Shown here one piece after another: positions 28,566-37,014 of a stretch of 64,000 nt of DNA. The notes under the pieces are model-generated. The model was not told the DNA's origin and ran no database searches. It worked only from the letters and a program-made list of their open reading frames with translations. The position numbers and the translations under genes are program-made. The DNA is from Georhizobium profundi (GTDB lineage Bacteria > Pseudomonadota > Alphaproteobacteria > Rhizobiales > Rhizobiaceae): assembly GCF_003952725.1 (NCBI RefSeq), contig NZ_CP032509.1, forward strand, positions 372,001-436,000, given 5' to 3'. How positions within the stretch are numbered: position 1 is the first letter of the stretch; the number at the start of each line of letters is the position of its first letter.

Positions 28566-29345
28566 TTAGTCGCTGATGCGGTGGGCGTTCGCGTAAATCT
28601 CGATGTCGCCGTGGTTGAAGGCCGCCAGGGTAAGGCCGGCTGCTTCGGCAACCGTTACTGCGGCGCGGGTTGGGGTCGACATCGCGATCAATGCCGGAAT
28701 GCCGCTGATCACGCATTTCTGCACGAGATCGACCGAGATACGGCTCGTGATGATGACGGCACCGGCGGCGGTTTCGATACCGCAGCGGAACATCGCGCCG
28801 CAGAGCTTGTCCAGCGCATTGTGTCGGCCGACGTCCTCGCGCGCGAGCAGGATGCCGAGACCGGGATGCATGAAGCCGGCTGCGTGCAGCCCGCGCGTTT
28901 CATCCCTCAGCGGCTGGTGGACGCGCAGTTCCGCGCGCGCTTCGTGTATGGCGGCAACGCTGAGGCGGACACCGCCGGCCTCCATCCTTGGCAGTGGGCG
29001 CATGGCTTCCTGCAGGCTGTCGATGCCGCAGAGACCGCAGCCGACCGGTCCCGCCATCTTGCGGCGGCGCGCGCCAAGGTCGGCGGCACGCTCGGCTTTC
29101 AGCCAGAAGCGTGCTTCGATGCCGTTGTCATGCTGCAGAACATCGAACCAGTCGACGTCGTCAGGACTTTGGATGAAGCCTTCCGACAGCGCGAAGCCCC
29201 AGGCGAAATCCTCCACGTCGCGCGGCGTCGCCATCATCACGGCCTGGCTGGAGCCGTTGCAGGTGATCGAAACGGGCACCTCATCCGGCAATGATGCGAG
29301 CACGTCGCGTGGATAGGTGTTGCTGAGGCGGCTTGCTGCTTCCAT
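28566..29345 (-). CDS. fdhD: formate dehydrogenase accessory sulfurtransferase FdhD
   Basis: FdhD passes sulfur from a cysteine desulfurase to the molybdenum cofactor of formate dehydrogenases. ATG 29345, with GGAGAG upstream, gives 259 residues. ATG 29384 is an alternative. The family pattern DEVPVSITCNGSSQAVMMATPRD leads to DFAWGFALSEGF. Cys103 and Cys106 in VGCGLCG form the sulfur-carrying pair. REDVGRHNALDKLCG and SRISVDLVQKC follow. It is divergent from a molybdoenzyme gene, which is probably its client. Confidence 0.93.
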   Translation of the reverse strand: MEAASRLSNTYPRDVLASLPDEVPVSITCNGSSQAVMMATPRDVEDFAWGFALSEGFIQSPDDVDWFDVLQHDNGIEARFWLKAERAADLGARRRKMAGPVGCGLCGIDSLQEAMRPLPRMEAGGVRLSVAAIHEARAELRVHQPLRDETRGLHAAGFMHPGLGILLAREDVGRHNALDKLCGAMFRCGIETAAGAVIITSRISVDLVQKCVISGIPALIAMSTPTRAAVTVAEAAGLTLAAFNHGDIEIYANAHRISD

Positions 29346-29505
29346 TTCGCGGGCTCTCCAGACGTCCGCCCTGCATTGGGCCATGCAGGCATAATCTGGC
29401 GTTACCGGTCCGGTTCCAGCCCGTTCGCACTTTTCTGCCCGCTGCGATGCATCTTTTAAACGGCCCACCCGTTGCGCCTGAGTAGCAAACAACGCGGATG
29501 CATTC

Positions 29506-31797
29506 ATGACCAGCAAGGCCGAAGCGCACGACGACCTGCCCAAAGAGAGCGGACCCGCCGGAGGCTGGGGCTCGCTGCGCAGCATCGCCCGTATCACCGG
29601 CATGAGCGACCCGTCGTCGGATGCGCTCCAAACACTTTGGCGGCAGAACAAACCCGGTGGCTTCATGTGCGCCTCCTGTGCCTGGCCAAAACCCGCCAAT
29701 TACCGCGCCTTCGAATTTTGTGAGAACGGGGCGAAAGCGACGCTCTGGGAATCCACGAAAGATCGCTGCACGCCGGACTTCTGGAATGATCACACCGTCA
29801 CCGAATTGCTCAGCTGGAGCGACCACGATTTGGAGAAGACCGGGCGGCTGACGCATCCGCTGCGCTACGACGCCGCGAGCGACCGCTATGTGGAAACGAG
29901 CTGGGCGGATGCCTTCGCTGCCATCGGCTCGGCGCTTGTAGACCTTCCGAAAGACGACGTGGTTTTCTACTCGTCCGGCCATGCGGGGCTGGAGGCATCC
30001 TATCTCTGGGCGCTGACGGCGCGGCTCTACGGCAACAACAACCTGCCGCAGTCCTCCAACATGTGCCACGAAACGACCAGCGTTGGCCTGACCGAGGTGA
30101 TCGGCTCACCGGTTGGCACCATTATCTGGGAGGACCTGGAGGAGACCGACTGCCTTTTCTTCTTCGGGCAGAATCCCGGTACAAATTCCCCGCGCTTCCT
30201 TCATCCGTTGAAGGAGGCCAAGGAGCGGGGCGCGAAGATCGTCACGTTCAACCCCGTGCGGGAGCAAGGGCTCATCTCCTTCGTCAGCCCGCAGGATCCG
30301 GTCGCCATGATCACTGGCAAGGAGACCAAGATCTCCAACCAGTATCACCAGTTGCGGGCCGGCACGGACATCGCGGCGATCCTCGGGCTTTGCAAGGCAG
30401 TCATCGAGGCAGACGATGCGGCTCGAGAAACAGGCGCCGCCCCGGTCATCGACTGGCCATTCATCGAGGAGCACACCAACGGCTTTGCGGCTTTCGTCGA
30501 CTTCGCGCGGTCGCAGCCATGGGCAGCGATTACATCGGCGTGCGGGCTGACGGAAGAAGCGCTGCGTGATGCAGCGCAGATCTATATGGAAGCCGAGCGC
30601 GTCATCGGCGTTTACGGCATGGGTCTCACCCAGCACACCCACGGCGCCGACAATATCGGCATGCTCGTCAACTTCCTCATGCTTCGCGGCAATATCGGCA
30701 AGCCGGGTGCAGGCTGCTGCCCGGTGCGCGGCCATTCCAACGTGCAGGGCCAGCGCACCGTCGGCATTGCGGAGAAGACCGCGCTGATCCCCATGGATCG
30801 GCTGCGCACGCTTTTCGATTTCGATCCTCCCGAGAAGGACGGGACGCATATCGTCGACGCGGCGGAAGGCATCATTGCAGGCAGGATCAAGGCGACCTTG
30901 TGCCTTGGCGGAAACCTCATGCGAGCGCTGCCCGAGACCGACCAGTTGGAGCAGCACTGGCGCGCCCAGGACCTGACCGTCATGGTCTCCACCAAGCTCA
31001 ACCGCAGCCATCTTTATCCCGGCAAAGCGGCGTTTATTCTGCCGTGCCTCACGCGGGGCGAGAAGGACGAACAGGCGTCGGGGCCGCAATACATTTCCGT
31101 CGAAGACAGTTTCTCGATGATCCACGGTTCGATCGGCAAACAGGAGCCCGCTTCGACAGAACTGAAATCCGAGCTCGATATTGTCGCCTCGATCGCTGAA
31201 GTGATCACCGAGCCGCATCCCAAGCGTCCGTGGCGCGATTGGGTCGCAGATTACAGCCGGGTGCGCGACCTGATCGAAGCGACCTATCCGGACGATTTCA
31301 AAGACTATAATCAGCGCCTGAACACTCCTGGCGGTTTCTGGCGCGGCAATCCGGCGCGCGACCGTATCTGGGAGACCGACAGCGGGAAGGCCGAGTTCAC
31401 CGTGCCGGAAAAGCTCAACGCATTGGGCTTCGACGATGCGGAAGGTCGCTTCACACTGATCACGATGCGGTCCAACGACCAGTTCAACACCACGATCTAC
31501 GGTTATTCGGATCGGTTCCGCGGGATCGAAGGCACGCGCGACGTGCTCCTGATCAACGAAGCCGACATGCAGCGCGAGGGGCTGGCGAAAGGCCAGATCG
31601 TGACGCTCGTCAGCGATGCGGACGATGGCATCTCCCGTCGGCTTCCCGGGCTCGAGGTCATTCCGTTCGACCTCCCGCTCGGCACGATCGGATCCTACTA
31701 TCCGGAATGCAACGTGCTGGTCCCGCTCAGCCTGCATGACCGCACATCGAAGACACCCGGCTCGAAGGGCGTGCCGGTGAAGATCGAGAAGGCCTGA
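29506..31797 (+). CDS. FdhF/YdeP family molybdopterin oxidoreductase
   Basis: The 763-residue protein resembles the formate dehydrogenase-H catalytic subunit and E. coli YdeP. The N-terminal MCASCAW has only Cys55 and Cys58, so the [4Fe-4S] ligation differs from classical FdhF, as in the YdeP group. SSNMCHETTSVGLTEVIG and FFGQNPGTNSPRFLHPL bind bis-MGD, and the C-terminal cofactor domain includes TMRSNDQFNTTIYGYSDRFRGI. The reaction is not certain. YdeP-like proteins have been linked to acid resistance. It is divergent from fdhD across 160 bases. Confidence 0.9.
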   Translation: MTSKAEAHDDLPKESGPAGGWGSLRSIARITGMSDPSSDALQTLWRQNKPGGFMCASCAWPKPANYRAFEFCENGAKATLWESTKDRCTPDFWNDHTVTELLSWSDHDLEKTGRLTHPLRYDAASDRYVETSWADAFAAIGSALVDLPKDDVVFYSSGHAGLEASYLWALTARLYGNNNLPQSSNMCHETTSVGLTEVIGSPVGTIIWEDLEETDCLFFFGQNPGTNSPRFLHPLKEAKERGAKIVTFNPVREQGLISFVSPQDPVAMITGKETKISNQYHQLRAGTDIAAILGLCKAVIEADDAARETGAAPVIDWPFIEEHTNGFAAFVDFARSQPWAAITSACGLTEEALRDAAQIYMEAERVIGVYGMGLTQHTHGADNIGMLVNFLMLRGNIGKPGAGCCPVRGHSNVQGQRTVGIAEKTALIPMDRLRTLFDFDPPEKDGTHIVDAAEGIIAGRIKATLCLGGNLMRALPETDQLEQHWRAQDLTVMVSTKLNRSHLYPGKAAFILPCLTRGEKDEQASGPQYISVEDSFSMIHGSIGKQEPASTELKSELDIVASIAEVITEPHPKRPWRDWVADYSRVRDLIEATYPDDFKDYNQRLNTPGGFWRGNPARDRIWETDSGKAEFTVPEKLNALGFDDAEGRFTLITMRSNDQFNTTIYGYSDRFRGIEGTRDVLLINEADMQREGLAKGQIVTLVSDADDGISRRLPGLEVIPFDLPLGTIGSYYPECNVLVPLSLHDRTSKTPGSKGVPVKIEKA

Positions 31798-31806
31798 CAA
31801 CCGGCT

Positions 31807-31832
31807 ACGCGCATCGATTGCAAAATGCGCGT
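31807..31832 (+). terminator. hairpin after the YdeP-type gene
   Basis: The 8-bp inverted repeat ACGCGCAT / ATGCGCGT (31807-31814 with 31825-31832) begins ten bases past the stop. No T run follows, so termination is possible but weakly supported. Confidence 0.35.
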
Positions 31833-31874
31833 GCACGCCTCCAACACGCGATGATCTCTCGACTTGCCGCAGGC

Positions 31875-31896
31875 AATACGTACAATTGTACGTATT
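31875..31896. promoter_or_regulatory. perfect 22-bp palindrome, likely lux-type box in front of luxR
   Basis: The half-site AATACGTACAA at 31875-31885 is followed without spacer by its exact reverse complement to 31896. It lies 28 bases before the proposed luxR start. Size, symmetry and position fit a LuxR-family binding box, suggesting autoregulation by the adjacent protein. This is the strongest regulatory site in the window. Confidence 0.75.
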
Positions 31897-31923
31897 AAGA
31901 TCCTTCCAAGCTGTGGGGCATGC

Positions 31924-32655
31924 GTGGCCGGAACTGAATCTGCGCTATCGGTGCGCACAGCGCAGGACGTGCGCCTTGCGGAAACGGTCGACGATGCCGT
32001 GCACGCCTTGCGCAGCCATTTCGGTTTCGACCATGCGACCTACCATCTCGGCTACACGATCGACGCCGTCATCGACGCGCCCTTCGTCAAGAGCACCTAC
32101 TCGGATGCATGGATGGGGCGCTATATCCTGAAGCGCTACGTCAATGTCGATCCGGTGGTGCAGCACGGGTTTCGCCGGCAGTTGCCGTTCTTCTGGAGCG
32201 AGTTGCCGATGGCGCCTCAGGCGATGGAATTGATGCAGGATGCCATGGCGCACGGCGTCGGCACCGAGGGCTACACGATCCCGATCATCGATCGCGTGCG
32301 CCGGCGGGCGCTTCTGTCCTTGACGACGACGCAACTCGATACCGCGCCCTTTCGGCAGATTGTGGAGGCGGAGCGGACCGCGCTCGCCGAGCTTGCGTTC
32401 CTGATCCACGAAAAGGCGATCGGCGAACTCCATGGCTCGGATCCGCTGCCGGCGCTCGCTGCCCGCGAGCTCGAATGCCTGACCTGGAGCGCGGAGGGTC
32501 GCACATACAAGGAGATCGCACGCCAGCTCGACATCTCCGAACACACCGCACGCGCCTATCTTCGATCGGCCCGCCTGAAGCTCGGATGCGGCAGCATCGC
32601 CGAGGCGGTCGCCAAGGCAATCCGGTTCAATCTCATCGAAGAAAACAACGCCTAA
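31924..32655 (+). CDS. LuxR-family quorum-sensing regulator
   Basis: I chose GTG 31924, with GGGG five bases upstream, because the longer frame from TTG 31864 would run through the palindromic operator. This gives 243 residues. The acyl-homoserine-lactone-binding domain keeps the conserved set Trp63, Tyr67, Asp76, Pro77 and Trp91, aligned to Trp57, Tyr61, Asp70, Pro71 and Trp85 of TraR and LuxR. The C-terminal GerE-type helix-turn-helix contains LAARELECLTWSAEGRTYKE and ISEHTARAYL. The luxI gene follows 108 bases downstream on the same strand. Confidence 0.9.
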   Translation: MAGTESALSVRTAQDVRLAETVDDAVHALRSHFGFDHATYHLGYTIDAVIDAPFVKSTYSDAWMGRYILKRYVNVDPVVQHGFRRQLPFFWSELPMAPQAMELMQDAMAHGVGTEGYTIPIIDRVRRRALLSLTTTQLDTAPFRQIVEAERTALAELAFLIHEKAIGELHGSDPLPALAARELECLTWSAEGRTYKEIARQLDISEHTARAYLRSARLKLGCGSIAEAVAKAIRFNLIEENNA

Positions 32656-32658
32656 AAC

Positions 32659-32680
32659 GATACGTACATCGGTACGGACC
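32659..32680. promoter_or_regulatory. degenerate lux-type box in front of luxI
   Basis: The segment shares the left half TACGTACA with the perfect palindrome at 31875, while the right half GGTACGGAC is an imperfect mirror. It lies just after the luxR stop and 84 bases before luxI. It is a candidate weaker binding site for the same regulator. Confidence 0.5.
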
Positions 32681-32763
32681 GCAGCTGGCGGCACGCTCTG
32701 TGCGGATTTTCCAAGCGGCGCTCGAATGTCACCTTTGTTTCAAATTGAAACAGGGGCAGCACA

Positions 32764-33408
32764 ATGTTTCGGATACTTCAGGCACCATACCGGCCAGCTG
32801 ATGCGGATCTGCTCGATCAGATGTACCGGCTGCGCAAACGCGTGTTCATCGATCAGCTCGGCTGGTCGCTGCAGCATTGCTCCGCCGGGCTCGAACGCGA
32901 TCGCTACGATGGGATGGATCCGGTCTATATCGTGTGGATCGACAAGCGAACCGGGACTCTCCTCGGCTCGACGCGCCTGATGCCGACGACCGGCCCGACG
33001 CTTCTCTACGACGTGTTCAGCAAGACCTTTCCCGATGCCGCGTGCCTTGCGGCGCCGGGCATCTGGGAGGCGACGCGGACATGCGTGGACTGCGAGGCGA
33101 TCGCTGCGCTACGGCCGGACATCGCCGCGAGCGATGCTTTCGCGACCATGTGTCTTGCGATCATCGAATGCGGGCGCGCCCACGGCATCCACACGATCGT
33201 TTCCAATTACGAGCCGCACATGAAGCGGGTCTACCGCCGGGCGGGGCTGCAACTGGACGAGGTGGGGCGGGCGGATGGCTATGGCAGGCTGCCGGTCTGC
33301 TGCGGAATTTTCGATATCTCCCCGCCTGTGGAAGCCGCTGTGCGCGAAAAGCTCGGGCTGCCCGCACCGCTTTTTGCACCCATCGCTCCCGAGCGCGCCG
33401 CTGCCTGA
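32764..33408 (+). CDS. acyl-homoserine-lactone synthase (LuxI family)
   Basis: The 214-residue enzyme makes an N-acyl-homoserine lactone from SAM and an acyl carrier. The invariant LuxI residues are present with a shift of 0 to 1: Arg24, Phe28, Trp34, Asp46, Asp49, Arg71, Phe85, Glu102 and Arg105, in RLRKRVF, ERDRYDGMD, GSTRLMPT and WEATRTCVD. The acyl chain cannot be predicted reliably. It follows luxR and a lux-type half-site, so positive feedback is likely. Confidence 0.93.
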   Translation: MFRILQAPYRPADADLLDQMYRLRKRVFIDQLGWSLQHCSAGLERDRYDGMDPVYIVWIDKRTGTLLGSTRLMPTTGPTLLYDVFSKTFPDAACLAAPGIWEATRTCVDCEAIAALRPDIAASDAFATMCLAIIECGRAHGIHTIVSNYEPHMKRVYRRAGLQLDEVGRADGYGRLPVCCGIFDISPPVEAAVREKLGLPAPLFAPIAPERAAA

Positions 33409-33423
33409 AGCCGCGCATATCTG

Positions 33424-33855
33424 ATGACTGTCGCGCAGCGTTGTGGCATGAAATATCTCATGGGGATGAACTGGAAAAGCGCGGAGAGAACGGCGAGGCG
33501 GCTGATCGGCAGCCTGCTTCTCGGCTATCTCTTGTTCTTCCAAGGCCTCGTCACGAGCTACGCTCAAGCGACGATGCTGGGCGGGCCGGATCCGGCCACC
33601 ATCATCTGTTCGGTGCACGAAGCCGTCGTCGACGGTGAGCCGCACCCTCTGCAGGATCTCGACCGGGACTGCTGTTCCACGCTTTGCCAGGCGGCCTGCG
33701 CGACCGGCGCAGGCCTTCCTGGCGCTGACGCTCCCTCATTCGCGCTTCCGGTGCTGCCGGGACTGATCCATGCCCTGAACGCCGCGCCGCAGGCGCCGCC
33801 CAGCCACTACGGCCTCGTCTCAAAGGCCCGGGCACCTCCTTCTTTCTCCGCGTGA
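33424..33855 (+). CDS. DUF2946-like membrane-anchored Cys/His-rich protein
   Basis: The product is at most 143 residues. Starts at 33448, 33460 and 33466 are possible, and none has a clear ribosome binding site. One hydrophobic helix (RLIGSLLLGYLLFFQG) anchors it. The periplasmic part has CSVHEAVVDGEPHP, DLDRDCCSTLCQAAC and a C-terminus SKARAPPSFSA, which fit the DUF2946 pattern often found with metal-related genes. A metal-handling role with the following PepSY gene is an inference. Confidence 0.6.
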   Translation: MTVAQRCGMKYLMGMNWKSAERTARRLIGSLLLGYLLFFQGLVTSYAQATMLGGPDPATIICSVHEAVVDGEPHPLQDLDRDCCSTLCQAACATGAGLPGADAPSFALPVLPGLIHALNAAPQAPPSHYGLVSKARAPPSFSA

Positions 33856-33918
33856 TGTTTCCGGCGGCCGGCTGTTTTGCAGCGGCTGCCTTTTTCTTGC
33901 ACATCCTCGGAGATTTCC

Positions 33919-34065
33919 ATGAAACCGACCCTTATCGGGCAGGCGGCGCTGCATGTCCGCCATTCGATGACCCGTTCCACCCTCCTCGTCACGGCCAGCA
34001 GTCGCGGCGCCAATCGCACCCGATGCGACAAGGCCGTTTCCGCTCCTGCGGCCAGCCGCGTCTGA
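33919..34065 (+). CDS. possible small protein (48 aa) before the PepSY gene
   Basis: ATG 33919 follows CTCGGAGA seven bases upstream and gives a basic 48-residue product beginning MKPTLIGQAALHVRHS. It is in the gap between DUF2946 and the broken PepSY gene, 12 bases before the latter's start. It has no recognised family. It may be a leader peptide, a remnant or spurious. Confidence 0.3.
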   Translation: MKPTLIGQAALHVRHSMTRSTLLVTASSRGANRTRCDKAVSAPAASRV

Positions 34066-34077
34066 CGGGAGAGATCG

Positions 34078-35444
34078 ATGACCGACACGACCTTCAGCGC
34101 GGCCGCACAGCCATCGCGTTCAGCCGATCTCTATCGCGCCGTCTGGCGCTGGCATTTCTATGCGGGGCTCTTCGTCCTGCCCTTCATGATCACGCTCGCC
34201 GTAACCGGCGCGCTTTATCTTTTCCGCGACGAGCTGGATGCGATCATCCATCCCGACATGAAGCGGGTGGCGGTTCAGGAGACCATCAATCTCTCCGCGC
34301 CATCGGCCTTGATCGACGCGGCGCTGGCGGCCTATCCGGGCACTGCGGTGAAGTTCACCGATCCGGCACGTCCCGATCAGTCGGCGGAAATCACCGTCAA
34401 CACAGACGGCGGCGAGCGCCTGGCGGTTTACGTGAACCCCTATTCGGCCGAGGTGATTGGCGCGATGTCGGATCGGGGTACGGTCATGTGGACTGTGCGC
34501 TATCTGCACAGCCTGCGCTATTTCGGCCCGGTGGCACGCGGCATCATCGAGATCGTCGGCGGCTGGACCATCCTGCTCGTCGGCACCGGCATTTTTCTGT
34601 GGTGGCCGCGCGGCAAGTCACGGGGCGGCGTCGTCACCGTGCGGGGAAAGCCGAAATCGCGCACATTCTAGCGCGACACCCATGCGGTCACCGGCATTTT
34701 CGTCGGCTTCTTCATCGTGTTCCTCGCGCTCACAGGCATGCCCTGGTCGAATGTCTGGGGCGGGAAGGTCAATGAATGGGCGAACGGCAACAATTTCGGC
34801 TATCCGGCAGGCGTGCGTGTGGCCGTGCCTATGTCGGACGAGCATCTGCACCATATGGGCCAGACAAGCTGGTCGCTTGAACAGGCGCAGGTGCCCGAAA
34901 CCGCCGAGCCCGCCGATGGCGCCCCTCGATCGGCATCGACCGCGCGGTCGAGACGTTCGAGCGGCTTGGGCTTCATGCCGGCTATGCGGTGAACATTCCC
35001 GCGACACCCACGGGCGTCTTCACTGGCTCGGTCTACCCGGACGATCTTGCGCAGCAGCGCGTGGTCCATCTCGATCAATATACGGGCGAGCCGCTGATCG
35101 ACATGAGCTATGCGGATTACGGCCCGCTCGGCAAATGGCTGGAATTCGGGATCAACGTGCATATGGGCCAGCAATTCGGCCTCGCGAACCAGATCCTGTT
35201 GCTTGCCGTCTGCTTCGGGATCGTCGCCATGGCTGTCTCGGCCGGCGTGATGTGGTGGAAGCGTCGACCGAGTGGCGGGATCGGCGTACCGCCCATGCCG
35301 GCTGACAGACGGGCATTCCGCGGGCTGATTGCCATTCTCGTCGTGGGCGGCATTCTCTTTCCCCTGACCGGATTGTCGCTCCTGGTGATGCTCGCTCTCG
35401 ATTGGACGTTCATGCGCATCAGAGGCCGCCCCGTCATACGCTGA
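34078..35444 (+). pseudogene. PepSY-associated membrane protein gene, broken by a nonsense codon and a frameshift
   Basis: The first frame encodes the PepSY start AVWRWHFYAGLFVLPFMI and ALYLFRDELDA, then stops at TAG 34669-34671 directly before RDTHAVTGIF. Family members read F-W-R-D-L-H-A-V-T-G here, so TAG most simply came from the Trp codon TGG. The same frame continues to about 34920, where similarity moves to another phase (SIGIDRAVETFERLGLHAGYAV) and runs to 35444 with three more membrane helices. Such proteins (PiuB-like) support iron-siderophore or copper handling. Two lesions argue for true decay, though sequencing error is possible. Confidence 0.85.
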
Positions 35445-35562
35445 ATTCGACGCGGCCGGTGGGTGGCTGACGCAACCTTCCGGCCGGTCACCTGTTCCCC
35501 GTCGCGGCTTGACGCTCGAACAAAAACGAGGCACCCGAAACGTGGAAGCGCGGAGGGAGTGC

Positions 35563-36219
35563 ATGTCGGCCAGCCACCAACAGAACGAGCGCGATCACGC
35601 AGCCTATCTGGCGGATGGCGCCGTCCATGCCGTCGGTCTCGCGGCAGGCCTGATCGGCGGTGCCGCACTGGTGGTGATTGCGCTTCGCCACGCCGACGCG
35701 CTCCATACGGCAGGTGCAGTCATCTATGTGGCGAGCCTTCTCGCCTCCTTCGCCGCATCCGCCGCCTACAACATGTGGCCGAATTCCCCGGTGAAGGCGC
35801 GGTTGCGCAAGCTCGACCACGCAGCGATCTATGCACTGATCGCTGGGACCTACACACCGTTTGCGCTGCAGATCGATACGGTGGGCAACTGGCTGCTCGT
35901 CTGGATCTGGGGGCTCGCGGGCCTTGGCATCCTGATGAAGGTCATCTCCATCGGCCGCTTCGACAAACTGTCCGTGCTGCTCTATCTCGCGCTGGCATGG
36001 AGCGGGGTACTGATCTTCGACGACATGATGGCGACGCTCGGGCCGCAGGTCGTTTCACTAATCGTCATCGGCGGCCTCATCTATTCGGCCGGGGTCATTC
36101 TCTATCTCTGGCAGGGACTGCGCTTTCAGCGCGCGCTCTGGCACCTGTGCGTGCTGGTCGCTGCGGGCTTCCATTTCTCCGCAGTGACGGTGGCCATCAC
36201 CGGACTGAGCAGCGCCTGA
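35563..36219 (+). CDS. PAQR / hemolysin III family membrane protein
   Basis: ATG 35563, with GGAGGGAG upstream, gives 218 residues and seven hydrophobic segments. Family features are DGAVHAVGLAAGL near the N-terminus, DHAAIYALIAGTYTPFAL after the third segment, and WHLCVLVAAGFHFSAV near the C-terminus, whose His and Asp residues form the metal site of PAQR proteins. The name hemolysin III is historical and does not show haemolytic activity. A role in membrane lipid homeostasis is likely from the family. It is convergent with the GntR gene. Confidence 0.88.
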   Translation: MSASHQQNERDHAAYLADGAVHAVGLAAGLIGGAALVVIALRHADALHTAGAVIYVASLLASFAASAAYNMWPNSPVKARLRKLDHAAIYALIAGTYTPFALQIDTVGNWLLVWIWGLAGLGILMKVISIGRFDKLSVLLYLALAWSGVLIFDDMMATLGPQVVSLIVIGGLIYSAGVILYLWQGLRFQRALWHLCVLVAAGFHFSAVTVAITGLSSA

Positions 36220-36228
36220 AAATCCCGA

Positions 36229-36933
36229 TCAGGACTCGACGGGCGGGTCCAGTGCCTCCAGCGTCGAGCGGAAGCGGATCTTCGAACGCTCCACATGGCG
36301 GAAGAACGCTTCCTGCGCACGTTCGCGGTTGCCGGAAGCAAGCGCATCCACCATTTCGCGGTGCTCGCGGTTGGACACGGACAGGCCGCCGGCCTGAACG
36401 AGACCCCTTGCACGGGCAAGGTGGAGCTTGTTCACGAAGCTCTTATATTCCTTGACCAGCGTCTCGTTGCCGGTCGAGGTGACGAGGTAATCGTGGAAAG
36501 CGAGGTTGACCGGGTAATACTGATCGAAATCCTTGCCCGCGGCGATCTCGTCCATCTGATCGAGAAACGCGTTCAGCCGCGTCAGGATCTGGTCCGTGAC
36601 GAGATCGGCAAGAAGTCGGCCGGCCAGCCCGAAGACCGCAGCGCGGACGTCATAGATCTCCAGCGCTTCCTTGGCGGAAACCGAGCGCACGAAGACACCG
36701 CGGTTGCGGATGATGTCCACCAGACCCTTGGCCTGCAGGCTGCGCGTTGCCTCTCGCAGCGGACCGCGGCTGGTGCCGAAGCGGGTCGAGATCTGGATTT
36801 CGTTCAGCCGCTCGCCTGGTTTCAGCTCTCCGGTGAGGATGAGATGCTCGAGCTCACGCTCGAGCACTCCCGTCAGCGAAGACGTGCGCAAAACCATCAG
36901 GTCGCTACTGTCCGTCTTCATCTGCTGATACAT
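36229..36933 (-). CDS. GntR family regulator, FadR subfamily (FCD domain)
   Basis: The 234-residue repressor has an N-terminal winged helix (residues 18-85, with LKPGERLNEIQISTRFGTSRGPLREATRSL) and an all-helical FCD effector domain (about residues 90-220), which binds a metal and organic acids in this subfamily. It is followed by a near-palindromic operator-like site just upstream of its own start (36960-36971). It is the only regulator gene in the 36-60 kb organic-acid locus. Sensing of a dicarboxylate such as tartrate is an inference. Confidence 0.9.
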   Translation of the reverse strand: MYQQMKTDSSDLMVLRTSSLTGVLERELEHLILTGELKPGERLNEIQISTRFGTSRGPLREATRSLQAKGLVDIIRNRGVFVRSVSAKEALEIYDVRAAVFGLAGRLLADLVTDQILTRLNAFLDQMDEIAAGKDFDQYYPVNLAFHDYLVTSTGNETLVKEYKSFVNKLHLARARGLVQAGGLSVSNREHREMVDALASGNRERAQEAFFRHVERSKIRFRSTLEALDPPVES

Positions 36934-36959
36934 GATCGCTGCCCTTCAACCGATATTCA

Positions 36960-36971
36960 ATTGTAGGCAAT
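36960..36971. promoter_or_regulatory. GntR-type operator candidate upstream of gntR
   Basis: On the minus strand the site reads ATTGCCTACAAT, one base from the perfect palindrome ATTGTCTACAAT at 50192. It lies 27 bases before the gntR start and 43 bases past the end of tartrate dehydrogenase. It fits the GTMKAC-type core described for FadR-subfamily proteins and suggests autoregulation. Confidence 0.6.
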
Positions 36972-37014
36972 AAACATCGGTCGCGTAAGCTGCAACTGAT
37001 ATCGCAGCCGGTTG

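Noticed and set aside
31864..31923. Extension of luxR to TTG 31864
   Set aside because: It would place the 22-bp palindrome inside the coding region and has no ribosome binding site. GTG 31924 fits the domain start better.
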